23,057 nt of DNA. Source: Prevotellaceae bacterium (GTDB taxonomy: Bacteria; Bacteroidota; Bacteroidia; Bacteroidales; Bacteroidaceae). The notes beneath the pieces are model-generated. The model worked only from the letters and a program-made list of their open reading frames with translations, was not told the origin of the DNA and did no database searches. Positions 22,465 through 23,057 of the stretch are shown here, in pieces; positions within the stretch are counted from its first letter, which is position 1; each line of letters opens with the position of its first letter. The stretch covers positions 1 to 23,057 of the forward strand of contig JAISIB010000001.1 of NCBI GenBank assembly GCA_031262265.1, given 5' to 3'. Made by a program: the position numbers and the translations under genes.

Positions 22465-23057
22465 TTACAAAATATTACGAGAGGCAGTTGCTATCCACTG
22501 TGACTGTAATGTATCGAATGTCTTTATTACTTTAGCAGGATTGCCTACGGCAATACTATCAGCAGGGATATTCTTGGTTACGACAGAATTAGCCCCTATT
22601 ACACTTCCATGCCCCACGCTAACTCCCGGCATTATTATTACTCCTTCTCCAATCCAGACATTGTCTTCTATTTGTACAGGTGCAACATAATAGTCTCTCT
22701 TAATGGGTGGAATATCCGGAGTACTTTGGGAATCTCCTTTATATGCCCCATGAGAGTTATCCGATATATATATATGACTTGCCATTAAAACGTTATTGCC
22801 AATAACAACACGTTCCATCGCTGAAATATGTACGTAATCATTTATTTGAACATCATTTCCAAAAAGCAAGCATTTGTTATGGGAAGTTGAAAACGCCTCT
22901 AACCGACAGCCTCTACCTGTCGTTAGATGTTGACCAAAATCCATATACTGCCGACCTCTTAAATCAATCGGAAAACGAATTATACGAGCTTGAGGGCATA
23001 TTAGTTTTGTTCGCAAGAGATATACAAATAGTTTTATATATCCTACTAAAGAATAAG
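22465..23057 (-). CDS. Hexapeptide-repeat sugar acetyltransferase, cut by window end
   Basis: A left-handed beta-helix acyltransferase resembling WcaF/WbbJ-type sugar O-acetyltransferases. Hexapeptide turns run from L-L-F-G-N-D-V-Q-I-N-D-Y-V-H-I-S, through the His-containing loop S-D-N-S-H-G-A-Y, to V-Q-I-E-D-N-V-W-I-G-E-G-V-I-I-M-P-G-V-S-V-G and the closing V-G-N-P-A-K-V-I. The frame stays open past a TTG at 23016 to the edge of the window (upstream codons give G-Y-I-K-L-F-V-Y-L), with no stop and no ATG. The true start therefore lies outside and the gene is partial at its 5' end. Together with the glycosyltransferase it marks a surface polysaccharide cluster. Confidence 0.85.
   Translation of the reverse strand, partial: YSLVGYIKLFVYLLRTKLICPQARIIRFPIDLRGRQYMDFGQHLTTGRGCRLEAFSTSHNKCLLFGNDVQINDYVHISAMERVVIGNNVLMASHIYISDNSHGAYKGDSQSTPDIPPIKRDYYVAPVQIEDNVWIGEGVIIMPGVSVGHGSVIGANSVVTKNIPADSIAVGNPAKVIKTFDTLQSQWIATASRNIL

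Overview
The window looks like a core-chromosome segment of a Bacteroidales bacterium, most likely near Tannerellaceae/Porphyromonadaceae. The signs are a GldH lipoprotein, a RicT-like PSP1 protein, a DUF4831 protein, mid-range GC, Bacteroidetes-type promoters (-7 box TAnnTTTG, -33 box TTTG) and little Shine-Dalgarno signal. No rRNA, tRNA, insertion sequence, integrase or CRISPR array was recognised. The species assignment is inference from family content, not from a database match.

Layout. (1) 3-527: a GNAT acetyltransferase on the + strand, converging on a long minus-strand block. (2) 7013 down to 563: nucleoside/H+ symporter, DUF151 nuclease-like protein, RsmE, MetF and DNA polymerase III delta-prime, then a 165-bp spacer with its own promoter, then PSP1 protein and GldH. 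(3) 7014-7242: a divergent control region with a 21-bp-periodic repeat array, leading to the type I asparaginase gene. (4) 8428-12358: a five-gene + strand operon made of a stand-alone response regulator, an initiating sugar-phosphate transferase fused to a degenerate receiver domain, a hexapeptide acyltransferase, a V4R ligand-binding protein and a soluble histidine kinase. (5) 12477-14945: SPFH membrane protein, secreted alpha/beta hydrolase and a 60-residue ribbon-helix-helix protein, ended by a strong bidirectional terminator. (6) 19661 down to 15043: pyrH, frr, upp, a sodium/amino-acid symporter with an unusual inserted domain, and a DMT-family exporter. (7) 19760-21312: DUF4831 protein overlapping a low-molecular-weight tyrosine phosphatase. 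(8) 21313-21610: a 298-bp convergent spacer rich in hairpins. (9) 21611-23057, minus strand: a family 2 glycosyltransferase and a hexapeptide acyltransferase that runs off the window. This last part is visibly more A+T-rich and looks like the edge of a polysaccharide locus.

Two things stand out. First, a dispersed repeat family with exact 21-bp phasing (core GTAAGTTAT or GTAAGATAT) occupies three separate intergenic regions: upstream of the PSP1 gene, ansA and frr. In front of ansA it carries two interlocking inverted repeats over the promoter. Second, the 8428-12358 operon couples two-component signalling and a V4R sensor to the first committed step of a surface polysaccharide. Its glycosyltransferase carries a receiver-like domain with Glu where the phosphoacceptor Asp should be. 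The joint function of these genes is inference from order and domain content.
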